A stretch of 64,000 bases of DNA from Castellaniella ginsengisoli. Lineage in GTDB: Bacteria > Pseudomonadota > Gammaproteobacteria > Burkholderiales > Burkholderiaceae_B. The translations under genes and the position numbers were made by a program. Below are positions 63,840 through 64,000 of the stretch, in pieces (position 1 is the stretch's first letter; each line of letters starts with the position of its first letter). A model generated the notes under the pieces. It searched no databases and was not told where the DNA came from. It saw only the letters and a list, made by a program, of their open reading frames with translations. The stretch lies in the NCBI RefSeq assembly GCF_039523235.1, contig NZ_BAAAEX010000010.1; one strand, given 5' to 3'.

Positions 63840-64000
63840 GCACTGCCCTTCTCGCACGGACCCACCTCGACTGGCTGGAATCCGAAGCCATCCATATCCT
63901 GCGCGAAGTGGCCGCCGAGTGCGCGCGGCCCGTGCTGCTGTTTTCGGGCGGCAAGGATTCCTGCGTGCTGCTGCGCCTGGCCGAAAAGGCGTTTCGCCCG
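63836..64000 (+). CDS. cysD: sulfate adenylyltransferase subunit 2 (partial, cut by window end)
   Basis: The first 55 codons of CysD: a helical start (THLDWLESEAIHILREVAAEC) followed by the PP-loop LLFSGGKDSCVLLRLAEKAF. With CysN, its usual partner and expected downstream, it makes APS from sulfate and ATP, the substrate of the preceding CysH. The ATG overlaps the cysH stop by 4 bp. Confidence 0.93.
   Translation, partial: MSTALLARTHLDWLESEAIHILREVAAECARPVLLFSGGKDSCVLLRLAEKAFRP

Overview
The window is high-GC, gene-dense chromosomal DNA that looks like a betaproteobacterium of the Burkholderiales, most likely Alcaligenaceae (Bordetella/Achromobacter/Castellaniella-like). This rests on family-level recognition: the hemA-prfA-prmC-grxD-ubiX run, several TRAP transporters, a short [4Fe-4S]-type cysH beside cysD, and a stand-alone FAH/maiA/hmgA homogentisate cluster. 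I recognise the genes by protein motifs only; no database search was possible.

Layout. 1-6.7 kb: MidA-type methyltransferase, RhlE-like DEAD helicase, an Lrp/AsnC regulator divergent from glmS with an AT-rich array of four 13-bp near-palindromes between them, then a LysR regulator. 6.8-15 kb: an aromatic-acid catabolic block made of a TRAP transporter (Q-M-P), a fumarylacetoacetate hydrolase-family protein, maiA and hmgA on the plus strand, followed by a second, short homogentisate-dioxygenase-like gene on the minus strand and an IclR regulator. 15-18.7 kb: cytochrome b561, two unrelated undecaprenyl-diphosphatase families (PAP2 and UppP) back to back, and an NCS2 xanthine/urate permease. 19-31 kb: a diguanylate cyclase, an FmdE-like protein, acnA, an MFS pump, an aldo/keto reductase, panB, LysR, rmuC and an exported MTA/SAH-nucleosidase-like protein. 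31-43 kb: a large AsmA/DUF748 protein, an XRE regulator coupled to an alternative spermidine pathway (carboxynorspermidine decarboxylase and dehydrogenase), rluE, a small lipoprotein, a class-A beta-lactamase-like hydrolase, a DMT transporter, queG, and an Mrr-type restriction gene beside tRNA-Phe.

43-55 kb: hemA, prfA, prmC, grxD, ubiX, an HD-GYP protein, two MFS transporters in tandem and a second TRAP system (Tat-dependent binding protein). 55-64 kb: a membrane GGDEF-EAL protein, the threonine-degradation pair kbl-tdh, a striking array of hairpin-containing repeats, an asparaginase-glutamate dehydrogenase pair, and the start of cysH-cysD (cysD is cut by the window end).

The most unusual feature is a family of short repeats around tdh. 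One 43-bp copy lies between kbl and tdh. Three and a half hairpin-carrying modules, including a 95-bp direct repeat with a single mismatch, fill the whole gap between the convergent tdh and asparaginase genes, so that both stop codons lie inside or on the edge of the repeats. I see no CRISPR array, integrase, transposase or rRNA operon.
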